Shown: in pieces, positions 31,644 through 42,823 of the stretch
Layout: each line of letters opens with the position of its first letter
How positions within the stretch are numbered: the first letter of the stretch is position 1
Assembly (NCBI GenBank): GCA_947683425.1
Contig: CANTUQ010000101.1
Location: 27,241,001-27,305,000, forward strand
Source: Excoecaria cochinchinensis
Lineage: Eukaryota; Streptophyta; Magnoliopsida; Malpighiales; Euphorbiaceae
Length of the DNA: 64,000 nt
Direction of reading: 5' to 3'
Notes under the pieces: model-generated
Told to the model about the DNA's origin: nothing
Database searches by the model: none
What the model saw: only the letters and a program-made list of their open reading frames with translations
Translations under genes and position numbers: made by a program

Positions 31644-31652
31644 CTATTTATA
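31644..31652 (-). promoter_or_regulatory. TATA box for the antisense ORF
   Basis: Read on the minus strand it is TATAAATAG, about 242 bases before the antisense ATG. It suggests that the antisense ORF has its own promoter and does not depend on the LTR. Confidence 0.6.
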
Positions 31653-31900
31653 GACGAAAGCTTCTCAAAAACGCCAAACAACGCGCCATTCAGCAAGCGC
31701 CACGTGTCAAAGGTCAACGTGCCCTCGGAACGCTCACAGCATTAAAAGAGAACAGCTGTCTCAGCAGGCGCGTCGCTTCAGAAAAAGCGCCTCCCAAATT
31801 CAAAAAGCGCGCCAGTACGCGTCTTCGGATCGGGAATCTCCATAACTGATTCCATCCGAACGGACCAACAAAGGCAAATCTATGCCCGATCGGACCTGTT

Positions 31901-31913
31901 GAGGGGGGACAAG
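31901..31913 (+). other. Polypurine tract of the Tat element
   Basis: GAGGGGGGACAAG is adjacent to the 3' LTR and fits a plus-strand primer. A CCGATCGG palindrome lies 8 bases upstream (31886-31893). Confidence 0.8.
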
Positions 31914-32381
31914 TGATAACCCAGCAAATATCATTTGCTCTGAGGCCCATCCTGTCGGCCCACTCAAACTGGCAAGGCCCAAAGCCCATCAGCTAAAGGT
32001 ATCAGACACGAGCTCCTAGGCAGCGCACATGCCCGATCGGCTGATGTGACCGCCAGTCCCATCAGCCGCCTGACACAAGGCAGCGCCCATGTCTACCATC
32101 TGCTCCCTATCATGTCGCCGGATACCTACTCTGACAGCCAGTAATCACTCCCCAGGCACTCAAGTGCCCCTTGACTATCTCATATAAATAGCCCAGCACA
32201 CGATGGTACCAGGTATTGAATTCACGACATTATCTCTTTAAAGCACATCTTCTCTCTAAGCTACTAACTTAAGCTTCGGAGTGCTCACGCCTGGTCCGAC
32301 CGGGCTCCTCTTATTGCAGGTTTCTCTCATCCGATCGGATCGTCCTCTCTCCTACAGATAAAGACATTTTTGGATTTATCA
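31914..32381 (+). repeat. 3' LTR of the Tat element
   Basis: 468 bp, with the same start and end as the 5' LTR, two single-base deletions relative to it, and a TATA box at 32183-32190. Confidence 0.95.
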
Positions 32382-32386
32382 AGTAC

Positions 32387-32879
32387 CTTAAAGCTCCATA
32401 GAGTTCCAGGTATGTGCTGTCAATTGGAATTTCTTTGTCTTAATTCTTTATTTGTCCATTTCTCTCTCAATTATTTGAAATTTCCTAAACAGTCTAACAA
32501 TAACAATAACTTGTTTTGATCTTAAATTTCCTTAAAAATCACGCCAATTAAAATAGTGAGAATTTTTCATTCTCTTTGCCAAAAAGTGGAAAAATGCAAA
32601 AGTGCTTTTAAATCCAAATTTTTATTTTAAAGCTTTTTTTTTAATTTATTTTTTTGGCAAAATCAAAACAATTTATAATGTTACTTTTAAGGAAACTTGA
32701 AAGGATTGAGAGAAAGAGACAAAGAAAAAGTGAAGAAAGAGAAATTCTAACTACCGACACATGGCTATAAATAGAACAATACCATAAAAGTTAAATAATT
32801 TCAAGTTGGAGAAGTTTTGAATTAAAATTTTTATTGAAGAATGAAATAATTATGCATGTAAAAAAAAGGGCAATATGTA
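32387..32879. other. AT-rich flank of the Tat insertion
   Basis: Continues the sequence interrupted at 9064. No ORF or bounded repeat was seen. Confidence 0.5.
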
Positions 32880-33290
32880 TATATTACCCCATATAAAATT
32901 ATATGTTTGCATGTACAAACTCTTATAAATTTATGATTCTAGTTTTTCTTTTGAAAGTTTTTTACCAACTCACAAAAACAAGAATGAAATACAAACAAAT
33001 TGGGTACCTTTTTCGTATCTATGTTGCGGTTGGCCTTCTTCAATATCAGTTCCTTTATTATCAGCTACTTCAGTATCAGCTCCTGCAACATCAGCTCCTT
33101 CAATATCAGCTAATTGTATATATTACACCATAAAAAATTACATGTTTGCATGCACAAACTCTTACAAATTTATGATTCTAATTTTTCTTTTTGAAAGGTT
33201 TTTACCGAAAAAAAAAATGCAAGAATGAAATCCAAGCAAATTGGGTACCTTCGGATTTATGCTGCGGTTGGCCTCCTTCAATATCAGCCA
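32880..33290. repeat. Tandem duplication with inner 15-bp repeats
   Basis: Two diverged copies of about 170 bp (from about 32881 and about 33120) share phrases such as ATGTTTGCATG, AATTGGGTACCTT and GCGGTTGGCC. Between them, 33039-33114 has five imperfect 15-bp units of the form TTCAATATCAGCTCC. One reading frame of the small repeats would be Gln/Leu/Tyr-rich, but nothing supports a gene. Confidence 0.7.
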
Positions 33291-33292
33291 TT

Positions 33293-34499
33293 TGATTGCC
33301 AAAGCTATACTCTTTCAAAAACATTTAAAAAATCATTAGTTCATTAAAACTAGGTAATCAGCTGAACTCAGAATAATCAAAAGGACATACCTTAAAATTC
33401 AAAAGGCTTTTTGGTTTTGTGCATATGGAATACCTATTTATAACCTTGTAATGCATTATCTCAAACGTGAACGAGGGTGAAGTCAGAAATATATTTCAAT
33501 ATAGTAAAAAATTATAAATATTTATAAAAAAATTATTAATATAAAAATATGATAAAAATTTGTGATTTAAATTTATTTTTTAATTGTGTTAAAATATTAA
33601 AAATTATTTATATTTACTTTTCACGTAGCAAATACGGATTTTTATTGATAACTAATATGAAAATATGATTCCAATTTATTTTAAATTATTAAAATTGTCC
33701 ATATTTATTCCACAAAATATTAAATAGGAGCAAATATGTGTTATTTTAATATATTGAAAGGCAATTTAAAAAAATAAACTTTAGAAATAAATATATACTA
33801 TTTTTAATATATTAAGCCCAAATTTACTCTTTATCACTAAAAAATAAAAAATTTATTTAAATATTTTAATAAGATCAATTTAAAAAAAAATAAAATTATA
33901 GAGTATTTTTTTTATTATTATTAATTGAGATCATTCTTTTAAAAAAAATCAAATTATAAGAATTTTTTAAAATTTTTTTATAATTGAGGTGGCGAATTGA
34001 CCCATTTAATTTGTCGGCAGCTAGGCCCCCCAGTGTCCAGACATTGTTTGTTAGAGAAAATCGCAATTTCATGGGAACTACAAAGAGATAAGTCGTCTTT
34101 AGTCGTTGCCCTAACATGTGTGGGCCCCATGATTGGGGAATCAACATCACAGCAACAGCCCCTAAAATTTCTAATTCATAATTAAAGAAGATAATAATAA
34201 TAATTCAAGAATATGATCATATTTCAATTTATATTCTATGCATGGAAAATTTAAATAGATTAGATAATGAGCATGATAATGTAATTTTCAAGTCTAAATA
34301 AATTTATATATATACTTTCTTTCTCAAAATTGGCATAAACAATCTTTTATACATTTAAATTTTGTAAGTGCCTTATAATATATTGCAACTTATTTATTTT
34401 TTCTTAATTAATAAAAAATTACTACATATGAATTTGAAAATATACATACTACTTCTAATCAAATATTAAATTTGTTATTGTTTTTTTTTAAAAAAATCT
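33293..34499. other. AT-rich intergenic region
   Basis: Very AT-rich, with long A and T runs. The T-run near 34482-34489 could be the complement of the LINE poly(A) tail. No gene seen. Confidence 0.5.
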
Positions 34500-36248
34500 A
34501 ATAAAACTTCATTAACTAGCTAGAAACATCATTGTTTAAAACATCATAAAGGAAAGAGGGAACATACTCCCATTCCATGGCATCAGACAAGGAACCAACC
34601 TCACGAGGAAGGATGTGAGTAGATGTGTTCGCTGAGTGCCTAACAAAACGAATAAAATTATCGTTGAAAGAAGAAAAAAGAACACTATAATCATCAATTA
34701 TCAATCCAAAAGCTGTACTGTTAGCAGTAGAACGTTGAAATATCTACACCACAATTTGAGTGTCCATCTCTAAAATGAAATGGTCCATCTGCTTGTCCAT
34801 CAACCAACTGAACACTTCCCTAAGACTTAATGCCTCTGACTCTTTGGGGGAGAAAGCACCAACAATAGTCTTGGAAGAAGCCCCAATGAACTCTACTACT
34901 GAATTCCTAACAATACAACTGACACCAACAGAGCCTTGAGCCTCAAAAATTGCTGCATCAATATTCGCTTTAAAGTAACCTGCTATAGGTTTATTACATG
35001 TGATATCACCCTCCAAATGTGGAGCAAATGTATGCCTATCATTCTGAGCTGAATGAGAAGAAGTCCAATCTGAGAGCATGTGTCTTGCCATATTACACAA
35101 AAATCGCATTTTACCACTTTTATTGTTCTAGACCAGATCATTCCTGTTCTTCCATAAAACCCAGCATACCATGGCCATTAACCTACACTCTTTAAGAGAA
35201 TAAGACTCAAAAAAAGAACCAATCCAATTAAGGATAAAAGAAACAGCTGAGGACAATCTTCCTAATGCAGTTAAAAGGCAACATTCCTTAGCGAGACCAC
35301 ACTCAAACAAAACATGGGAGTGTGCCTAGCTTGCACACTAGACAAACCTCATTAACTGGAATTCTTCTAGTGCGTAATAAAGTAGCAGTGGGGAGACAAT
35401 TACTGCAGGCTCTCCAAATCATATTTTTAACTTTTCCTGGCACTTTTAGCTTCCAAATCCAGGCCCAAATTGAGCTCATTTGCCCTGTATATTACCAATC
35501 ATTATTCGATAGTAGCTCTTGACTGTGTATTTACCAAGAGGATCACCATACCAATTCATTGTATCCTCCCTCCTCTCGGAACTCAGCGGTATTTGTAAAA
35601 TGATATTCTGGTCTCGTATATTAAAGAGATCAGAAATAATATCTCTATCCCAATGTTGCCCATCAACAGATATTAATGGTCCTCCAAATATGGCGACATC
35701 TTAGTAGAGATATAAGCATTAAAGGCACTGGGCAGCCAGAGATCTTTCTAACTTAAAGTTTTCTCTCCCGACCCAATACAAAATCTCAGATCCTCGGCAA
35801 TTAACTTCTAACTTTCCCATACACTTCTCCACACATAGTTGGGATTATTTCCTATTGCAGCCCTAAGGAAAGTAGAAGAAGGGTAGTAGCAAGCTTTAAA
35901 AGTTATGGACACAAGAGAATTCGGCTGAGTAATAAACCTCCAAGCTTGTTTTCCGACCATCTCTAAGTTGAACTCTCGTAACTTTTTGAAATTGAGCCCT
36001 CCATTTTAGGAACACAGAGCTTTTCCTAAGACATCCATCAAATTCCTTTCCTACCTAAAGATTGTTACCCCCACCAAAAAAGAGTTTAACATCCGCTCAA
36101 GCTTTGCACAAAGATCAACTAGCAACCAAAAAACATTCATAGCATAAATGGGAAGAACTTGAGCTACCGTCTTTATTAAAATCTCTTTTCCATCCCGTGA
36201 TTAAAATTTATTATTCCACCCTTGAATACGTTGCCAGACCCTATCTTT
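34500..36248 (-). pseudogene. LINE piece 4: end of RT, zinc-binding region, RNase H
   Basis: The 3' part of a decayed L1-type LINE. The frame at 35109-34744 carries a plant LINE RNase H (YFKANIDAAIF, SKESEALSLRE-like stretch, ILEMDTQ). The part at 35700-35130 resembles the zf-RVT region (AMVCWVLWKNRNDLV). Stops and shifts are frequent. The LINE is cut at 36248 by an LTR-type element. Confidence 0.8.
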
Positions 36249-39200
36249 TGTGACGCCCCAATACCCCTTGGGAGGATATCGGAGTCACTACAACGCATGC
36301 ACATACAGAACACTCATGCGGAAGCGAAGATAAAATCATACAATCACATGCAGCGGAATAATGGTCTTTAATATAATAAAAACATGCAAAAAAAACAAAC
36401 TCATATATTCGTGTATATATTCAAAATGAAACTGTTCTTTTACATTATAACATTTACTTTACATTTATATACTGTATACAAAATACACTTTACTTTGCCA
36501 TATACATGTCCTATACAAAAGTCGCTTTACTTTTACATATGCCAAGCTATTCCAAAAACTCTAGAACATGTATACAAAAAGACTTCAATATATACTCCTA
36601 GTGGCCATGACCTTGCAGATGTGCAACCCTCCGAACCTGTAAACCTTCACGGGAAAACACCCGTGCTAAGCGATAACGCTTAGTGGGGATATCACATATA
36701 AAAGACTTCTAACGAAGTCACATGCATAATCATCAAGCATATCATTAGAAGATATGCCAATCATCTATAAGCATATAAGGATATAAGCATTTATCATACT
36801 TGTAACATACCAAACATATAGTCATTCTGCTATATAATATATCTACTAATCTCATGTAACCTATATCATGTTCATGTTCTTCTAACTCTAATTATCAGCT
36901 CATGTAACATATAATATCATGTCATTGCATATCATGTCCATTTATTTACATATAAGCATAAAAGCATACTTATAGTATATCTTGTACAAATAGTGACTTC
37001 TCCTATACATGTAAGCTCATATAAACGTTTAAGATATACGATAGCCATATACTTCTCTAGCCATGTACTATAGCTCTTTAGCATTTATACATCTCTTGTA
37101 CATATAAACATCATTTCTTATACATATAACAGTATCATCTCTTGTACATTTAACATCAATTCATATACTTTTACATTTTACATTTAGCCCATTGTCATAA
37201 CATAAGTGGATACGGGTACATGTAGATACCAAGTAATGGTACCAAAACATCTAGAGACCATAGTCTCAAGCCATCTAGAGACCGTAGTCCCAAACATCTA
37301 GATACTTTAAGTATCAACATCTAGACATCCGTCGATGCCAAACATATAGACACCCGTCAGTGCCAACATCTAGCAGCTGCAAATCATCTAACCCTTTATA
37401 GGCATGCCTATCTATCCACTTGTATGAGCATCTAAGGCTTATAACCATTATCCCATATCAAACATGTATGGTCATTCATATACATTTACTTAAGCCCATG
37501 CTAGTCATGTAATCTACTTTATATCTTACTATACATACATACATACATGTCATTCTAAACTCATTCACATGTAACTCTATATGCATATCACTGCATACAT
37601 GGTTCACCATGCTCAAGATATTTTAAATATATGCTTGTTAATACGCATCATCACTCATGATTTATCATACTTAATTTACACATGGATATACGCATTCACA
37701 TTTACACTTATTCACCTTCACATTCTTGTTTACGCATTCATATTCAAGACTATACATATTTGCACTCAAAACTATAGCATCCGCATTCACATACTTAATT
37801 CATCACACTTAGAATGCTTATAGCTCATACATATCTACATATATATTAGTATGCATAATTCATCATGCTTAAGATACTCATTTTATAATGATAAATATGT
37901 ATTGGACAAGTCATGGGAACTCGTGGTGAAGTTCGGGTGCATTTCGGAAAGAAAAACACCCTAAAAAGACAAAACAGAGAGTGGTCACGGTGGCAATGAA
38001 TTGGTTGTGACCGTGAGGTCCATAAATAGACATTCTACCTGCTAAAAACATATGTCACGGTGGCAATGAATTTCATTGTGACCGTGACATACCAAAATAA
38101 GCAAAACAGAAGCTAAACTTCAGGACTGCTTCGCACCATAATTTTGTACAGCCCAAACCGAAGTCTTACACTCAATTTTAGGCAAAGGTTCCTACATAAC
38201 ATTTCTTCCTCTATGTCTTATCTTTCAAATGAGACAATTTTTAGGTCATTTAGATTTGTAAAACATCAGATATGAATTAAACAATATAGACTGTTCTAGT
38301 GAACCCTACAAGGTAGAGACACGTCTGTTTGTGCTATTTTTAGGGGTCTTAGAGCCAGAATTAGCTCATAGTCATTTCTGATAAATTTATAGGTATAGAA
38401 GTTATGGTTAAAATGAAGCAACAAAAACTCAATTTGAAGTTCTGAAACTCCAGTTATGCCCAAAATACTATACGGAGGTCTAGTAAGCTATAAGCAGATT
38501 TTTCCCTAACACTAGGGTTCATACTTTTCATGCTTATTCACTTAGTATGCTCATGGATTTTGTTCAATACTCATCACACATCATGTGTACACTTCAAGTA
38601 CACATCTATCAATTAACACATAATCATGCATCAATTACACATCAAAGTCATCTATCCATCACATATACTTAAATAAAATTAACATAAGAACACATAAGAA
38701 CACATATATCCCAAACCTCAAAATGGGTTGCTGGACACTCTCAATCTCCAGCTACACCTTCTCCTTTCCCTTAGCTTTCCTCTTGTCCAAATCTTACACA
38801 AAATACAAACATAATCTCTCTCTTAGTCCATACTCAAGATTCAATCCAAATCCAACTCAAAGGAAGGGAGTAGAAGAAAGGATACTCATATAAACATCAG
38901 CTTACTTACCTTTTTGGTTTAACTCTTCAAACCAATCCACATGCAATCAAATTTCAGATTCAATTGAAAAGAAAAAGAAACTCAAACTCAAGAGATGAAG
39001 GAATACAGAATTTTGAGGGAAGCAAAGAATGGAAATGCTGTCAAATTCCACTACCAATTCAACCTCATCATTAAACATAATTGCATGCAAAAAGGAGTTG
39101 GCTGTCTGATGGGAAAATCCACACGTGGATTCCACTCCTCAGCCTTACCAAAATCCAGCAAATGATATTTGGCAAATAACCATTCAGTCCCTCTCATATA

Positions 39201-39337
39201 TTCTGTCCTTTAATGGCAACTTTTCCTTTTTCAATTACACCATTGGCCCATTAATTACTCACTTAATCCAATCTCATTAACACCCTAACATGCAATTGAC
39301 ACTATAATCCAACTAGGGTACACTTTGGGGTATTACA
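36249..39337. mobile_element. Probable solo LTR A (3.1 kb) in the LINE
   Basis: Starts TGTGACGCCCC, ends GGGGTATTACA, and is flanked by the 5-bp duplication TCTTT (36244-36248 and 39338-39342). There is no gag or pol inside. The ends are of the TG..CA type with short inverted similarity. The inside is AT-rich with repeated phrases such as ATCTAGAGACC(A/G)TAGTC (37250-37300) and GTCACGGTGGCAATGAA (about 37983 and 38055). Solo LTR is the simplest reading; a non-coding LTR element with degenerate LTRs is possible. Confidence 0.75.
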
Positions 39338-39644
39338 TCTTTGATAAAAGAGAAAATTTCTCTTTTATTTCTACCTGTAAGAGAAGGCAAACCAAGATAT
39401 TTTCCATGGTCATTAGTTTCAATAACACCCAAAACCTAATAAATAGCCTGCTTGATATCTTCCTTCGAGTTAGCACTAAAGCAAATTGAGAATTTTTGAA
39501 AATTAATTATTTGACCAAAAGCTTGAGTATAAATTTCCAAAGCCTCATTTACCTTGCTACTTTCCTAGACAATTGCTTTGAAGAAAAGAAGGCAATCGTC
39601 TGCAAAAAATAAGTGGCTCACCTTAGGAGCATTACGAGCAATAC
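39338..39644 (-). pseudogene. LINE piece 3: RT active-site region
   Basis: On the minus strand it encodes HLFFADDCLLFF, the FADD active-site box of LINE reverse transcriptase, followed by QAFGQIINFQKF-like sequence. Both ends are cut by LTR-type insertions. Confidence 0.85.
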
Positions 39645-41385
39645 TGTGAGTCCCAAATATATGATCTAGAGGGGGGGTGAATAGATCATTTCATAATTTT
39701 TTCGTGATCTGGATATATTAGAACACATACAGTTGATATGCAAAATACCATCATCATAATAAATCCATTTCATGCAATAATATTTTAATTATTCTTTACC
39801 ATTAAAAGGTATACATATGGACAAAATTATTAGTGGCAAAAAATCAGACTTTCATTGGATAAATTAATTTAGAAAAATCAATTTCATCCCGTTTTTTCAG
39901 AACACATGTGATTTTCTGACTCTGTTCTATAGAACATAGAATAGATACAGAACAGTTAATTTCAGCATAAAAATTATAGAGCACAAAATAAAAAGAGAGT
40001 AAGGGATAGAGAATTTAACACCGCGATTTATAGAGGTTCGGCCCTCGCCTACATCCTCTCCGTAAGACAATCCGTCTTAAGAGTTTCTCTCCTTCTAATG
40101 TGACTCTATTTACGGGCAAGAGTCAAAAACCTGTTACAAGTAGCTATCCCAAGTTTTTCTTCCCAAGTGAAAACTCTAAAAATACTTAATCATTTTTTTT
40201 AAAGTAAAATGACCAAAACACTTAGCCCTTTTTTCCCAAGTAAAAGAACCTAAACACTTGCTAGTTTATTTTCCTAGGTTTTAGCAACCTAACCTCACCA
40301 TGTTATCTCACAAATTTGATAAGCCTTACTAATATGATTACAATATAAAAACTATAATCATATTGAGGAGATGTGATCGTGAATGCACATGAAGGAATGA
40401 AAAACTTATAAGATAAAACCCAATTAGAACAAAAACGTTTTTCACTCACTTAAAGAACAACTCAACAAAAACCCATTTTATAGATCATGAAAATATAGTT
40501 GTTGGGTGTGAACTAAATTTCAAAAATTATTTCCAGCTTAGAAGAGATGCATATCTGTGTTTCCTTTAGTAAGAGAAAATCATTTGAAAATGATTTTTTG
40601 TCTCTTTAGTTAACAAAATCAGCTTGGTAAGATTTTTTTTAATTTTCATGCATCAATCAAATCAGCTCAAAAATATATCTCCAGATTTATGCTTTCATAA
40701 AATCAGCTCAAAATAATATCTCTAGATTTATGCTTGCATTAGTTAAAGAAATTAGTTTTGATAAATCAGAAATTTCCTTTCCTATAACTGTGGAAAATCA
40801 GTTTTGAAAAATATAATTCATTCTCTTTCCTTAGATAAAAAACCAATCTGAAAAGTATTCCAGATTTTGTTTCTTTCCTTTTGCCAATAATCATGTATAT
40901 AGAAAATTTGATTTTTGGAAAGAAATAATTTTAAATAACTTAGATATGATTTTTAAAAAAACATTTGAATGCAGCAAGTATTAAATTCAATTTGAAAAAA
41001 AAATATTCCAGAATTTTTCTTTCCTTTTTCAAATAGACATGTATATGAAAAATTAATTTTAGGAAAGAAATAAATTTGATTTGAATAAAGATGTGATTTG
41101 TAAAATATTTTAAATGCAAAAAATAATGTAATTAACGTGTTGTGAGTGTGTGGATTCCTCAAGGATAATTTTACAAATTTTATTTCCTAATAAACTTTTA
41201 ATGCTGTAACTCTGCTCTGATGGTTGTAAAACACGAATGCATCTGTTCTGTATTTGATAGAGCACTCTGCATCAGATTTTGAAACTTGGACCTGCATGAT
41301 TCAAGCTAAAGAAAATCCCAATTTGATTAAGTGCAAATGTTTTGTTAATACATCAAAACCTATAAATTAGCTTTTTGAGCCAACA
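39645..41385. mobile_element. Probable solo LTR B (1.7 kb) in the LINE
   Basis: Starts TGTGAGTCCC, ends GAGCCAACA, and is flanked by AATAC (39640-39644 and 41386-41390). No coding region. Near its start it has the phrase CTAGAGGGGGGGTGAATAG, often seen at the start of plant retrotransposon LTRs. Confidence 0.78.
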
Positions 41386-42823
41386 AATACTACAGCCATG
41401 AATCTGCACGGCAAATTCCATCCGCCATAAGAGAACTAAGTCCCTCAACACAGATTATAAAAAGGTAAGGGCATAATGGGTCCCCTTGCCTCAAGCCTTT
41501 TTCAGGAATGATTGGCCATAACTCTTCCCCCTCTTGCAAAATAAAATAACGAATCGTAGAGACACAAATCATAATTCTTTGAATCCAGGCTTCACAAAAC
41601 CCAAACTACGCATCATTTACTGCAAAAATCTCCATTCAATCCTGTCATAAGCTTTGCTCATGTCAATCTTCAAGGCTAATATACCATCCTTTCCTTGTCG
41701 TTTCCTTTTAAGAAAATGCATTGACTCGAAGGCGATAAGGATGTTGTCTGTGATACAATGCCCAGCCAAAAAGCACTTTAATAATCTAAGGTGATTCCTG
41801 GCAGAACTTTTTTCATTCGGTTTACAAGAATTTTGGAAATGAGTATGTAAAGTACATTGCATAAGGCTATAGGTCTTAGGTCAGTCATTAATTTTGTGCT
41901 TTTCTTCTTTGAAATTAACACCATGTTAGTATAATTCAACCCTTCTTGCAACAGTCCTGTTTCAAAGAACGTCTTATAAGAATAAATAACATCATCGCCA
42001 ACTATTTGCCAAAAGTTTAAAAAAAAGGGCATTCATACCATCCAATCCAGGTGATTTATCTGGGTTCGTCTTTGAAAGGGCTCTGCGAATCTCATCATCC
42101 CTTAATTCAACCATCAAGTTCCTATTTTGCTTCTCTGAAACAGACTGAACAACACAATTAGTGATGCCATTCATATCCCCTTAATGAGATCAAAAAAAGT
42201 TCTGGAAATAATTAACCATAAGAGGTCCTAAATCTCTGTCTTTATAGTGCCAGACACCCTGTTCATCCATGAGCTTAATGACTCGATTTTACTTTCTTCT
42301 TTTGGAGGCATAATTATGAAAAAATTTGGTATCTGAGTCCCCGTCCGGAAGCCAGTGTTGTTTTGCCCTTTGACGCTAATATATCTCTTGCTATTTTAGA
42401 GTCTTTAAATAATCTGTTGTAGCTTGCCTGAGTTCTTCAAGGCCAATAATATCTTTACGATTATGAATAGCTTTGATTCTAGTGCGATTCGCCGTAAGCC
42501 TTCCTCTAAAGTCAAGCATAAGACTTTGTCCCCAATTCATTAAATCCCTCTTGCAGTCCTTAATCTTTCGCCCAATATTTTTAGTATGATCCTGATCCCA
42601 GCTAGAAGCCACCACTTCACCACAAGCTTGCATTCTAAGCCAAGAGTTCTCGAAACGGAAACGTCTGAGCCTTGGTAGGAAAATGGCTTTTTTCAGATCA
42701 AGAAAAATAGGGAGATGGTTAGAAGAAGTTGAATCAAGAGCATGAACCTCAGCTTCTAGAAAGAGATTTCGCCAAGCTATATTAGCAAAATCCCTATCTA
42801 ATTTCTCTTCAACCCAATGTTCA
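41386..42823 (-). pseudogene. LINE piece 2: end of endonuclease and first half of RT
   Basis: Contains LINE reverse transcriptase motifs on the minus strand: LRPIALCNVLYILISKILVNR, LALKIDMSKAYDRIEW and GLRQGDPLCPYLF, with several frame changes between them. The frame at 42855-42391 covers the endonuclease end and linker (RRFRFENSWLRM). Encodes no intact protein. Confidence 0.85.

Larger units (their letters stand above)
9070..32381 (+). mobile_element. Tat-lineage Ty3/gypsy LTR retrotransposon (outer element)
   Basis: Bounded by 470/468-bp LTRs that begin TGATAACCC and end TTTATCA, with the 5-bp target duplication AGTAC at 9065-9069 and 32382-32386. Without the nested Athila element it is about 10.2 kb. 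Order inside: LTR, gag, protease, reverse transcriptase, RNase H, a second (archaeal-type) RNase H, integrase, an antisense spliced ORF, a purine-rich tract, LTR. The dual RNase H defines the Tat group of plant gypsy elements. The two LTRs differ by two substitutions and two single-base indels that I could find, so the insertion is recent. gag has frame shifts, pol has one shift and the antisense ORF is interrupted, so this copy is not autonomous now. Confidence 0.93.

Noticed and set aside
32903..33133. 76-codon frame with Gln/Leu repeats
   Set aside because: Produced by 15-bp tandem units; no other support.
36384..37823. Small frames inside solo LTR A
   Set aside because: Low-complexity Ile/Tyr/His-rich translations of AT-rich LTR DNA.
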